Assembly (NCBI GenBank): GCA_964007475.1
Contig: CAXFZM010000176.1
Coordinates: forward strand, 1 to 64,000
DNA from: Hybos culiciformis
Taxonomy: Eukaryota > Arthropoda > Insecta > Diptera > Hybotidae
DNA length: 64,000 bases
Direction of reading: 5' to 3'
Shown here: positions 63,904 through 64,000 of the stretch, piece after piece
How the letters are laid out: each line of letters starts with the position of its first letter
Numbering within the stretch: the stretch's first letter is position 1
The notes under the pieces: generated by a model
The model's database searches: none
Seen by the model: only the letters and a program-made list of their open reading frames with translations
Told to the model about the DNA's origin: nothing
Made by a program: the position numbers and the translations under genes

Positions 63904-64000
63904 TGACTTTGGGCTGGTTTTTTGTTCATTACTCGGGCTCCAGACCTCGGAGAACCTTCATTTTTGGCTAAAATTAAAGGTCTAGAAATTACGCTTCTTT
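63904..64000 (+). repeat. Partial last monomer (V8*), array continues
   Basis: The first 97 bp of a V8* monomer are present, with the CCTTCATTTTT variant (A at 57) shared with the V8* at 58304. The window ends inside the monomer, so there is no array boundary here. Confidence 0.95.

Larger units (their letters stand above)
1..64000 (+). repeat. Satellite DNA array, 186-bp monomer, 351 tandem copies
   Basis: The window is an unbroken head-to-tail array. Successive monomers begin with TGACTTTGGG at 1, 187, 373, 559, 745 and so on to 63904, and the array runs off both edges. I walked every monomer boundary. The lengths are mostly 186 bp, with 22 of 137 bp, 22 of 185 bp and eight others shortened by 1 to 48 bp, and together they close exactly at 63904. 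No monomer is inverted and no foreign sequence interrupts the array. GC is about 38-39%. Because 186 is 62 codons, frames continue between monomers, yet every frame holds stops, so it is non-coding. The length is in the range often seen for satellites packaged as one nucleosome per unit (known of satellites generally). A centromeric role is possible but not shown by sequence. I do not recognise the family. Confidence 0.99.
51249..64000 (+). repeat. HOR block 9, degenerate ~12-monomer unit
   Basis: Units begin with V19 at 51249, 53432, 55986, 58676, 60471 and 62466, with lengths of 2183, 2554, 2690, 1795 and 1995 bp and the last cut by the edge. The fullest form is V19-20-9-1-2-3'-4-5-6-7-8*-23 (51249-53431), where 3' is V3 that has reverted T79 to C. 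Later units drop or repeat monomers. Examples are V8*-8*-5-6-7-8* from 57424, V3'-4-6-3'-5-6-7 from 60657 and V20-9-20-8* from 62652. V21 is replaced by V9 in each unit, except at 56358 where V12 stands. Every unit keeps V5-6-7 or a derivative, the most stable module of the block. Confidence 0.9.

Noticed and set aside
1..64000. CRISPR array
   Set aside because: Monomers are contiguous, 186 bp long and have no unique spacers. There are no cas genes and no leader.
1..64000. Ribosomal DNA, tRNA or 5S gene clusters, or telomere repeats
   Set aside because: No rRNA-like conserved core, tRNA cloverleaf or short telomeric unit is visible in the monomer, and there is no other sequence in the window.
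1..64000. Transposon remnants or tandemly amplified mobile element
   Set aside because: No terminal inverted repeats, target-site duplications, poly-A tails or coding domains were seen. All length changes are small internal deletions.

Overview
The whole 64-kb window is one uninterrupted satellite DNA array. I divided it into 351 head-to-tail monomers, 350 complete and one cut by the right edge, all in the same orientation. The basic monomer is 186 bp and about 38-39% GC. Every base is accounted for: 22 monomers of 137 bp, 22 of 185 bp, eight other shortened monomers and the remaining 186-bp ones sum exactly to the start of the last monomer at 63904. I see no gene, RNA gene, transposon, CRISPR array, inversion or unique sequence. 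This means a eukaryotic chromosome, most likely a pericentromeric, centromeric or other heterochromatic block. I do not recognise the satellite family and cannot name the organism.

Monomers fall into about 23 recurrent subtypes, defined by linked substitutions and small deletions. I number them V1-V23 with monomer position 1 at window base 1. V1: A at 120. V2: G72, A100, A110. V3: A10, T38, T79. V4: T57, C71. V5: T38 and one A lost at 158-160. V6: C77, T114. V7: 49-bp deletion, 137 bp. V8: G32, T55; V8* also has A67. V9: T38; V9a has an A in the CTTCTTT run, V9b has T162. V10: G32, T55, A100, A110. V11: T43/C48/G50, C72, A156, T169, C176; V11t has C72 and C104 with an ordinary tail. V12: T114 with an otherwise ordinary front. 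V13: G32, T53. V14: T43/C48/G50, C72, T163. V15: T43/C48/G50 only. V16: one G lost at 8-10. V17: V8 plus T103. V18: G52. V19: G32, T55, A110, T121. V20: A10, T43/C48/G50, G140, T165. V21: T38, C139. V22 is V11 front with V19 back. V23 is V11 front with V12 back.

The subtypes recur in a fixed order, so the array is built of higher-order repeats (HORs). From left to right: 1-7575 is a 41-monomer block; 7576-12113 is a reshuffled block with a 2.49-kb internal duplication; 12114-18758 repeats 1-6.6 kb at an offset of 12113; 18759-26147 is the next 31-monomer (5715-bp) HOR copy; 26148-30746 repeats 22850-26147 at an offset of 4228; 30747-37480 and 37481-43333 are paired blocks at an offset of 6734; 43334-50318 is dominated by a 6-monomer unit of about 1.06 kb; 50319-64000 carries a degenerate unit of about 12 monomers (1.8-2.7 kb). 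The HOR unit shortens and its composition shifts along the window.

Nothing here works together as genes do. The structure is what unequal crossing-over, in-register recombination and short microhomology deletions leave in a satellite. The single 60-codon reading frame is a by-product of one substitution that removes a stop codon otherwise found in nearly every monomer.
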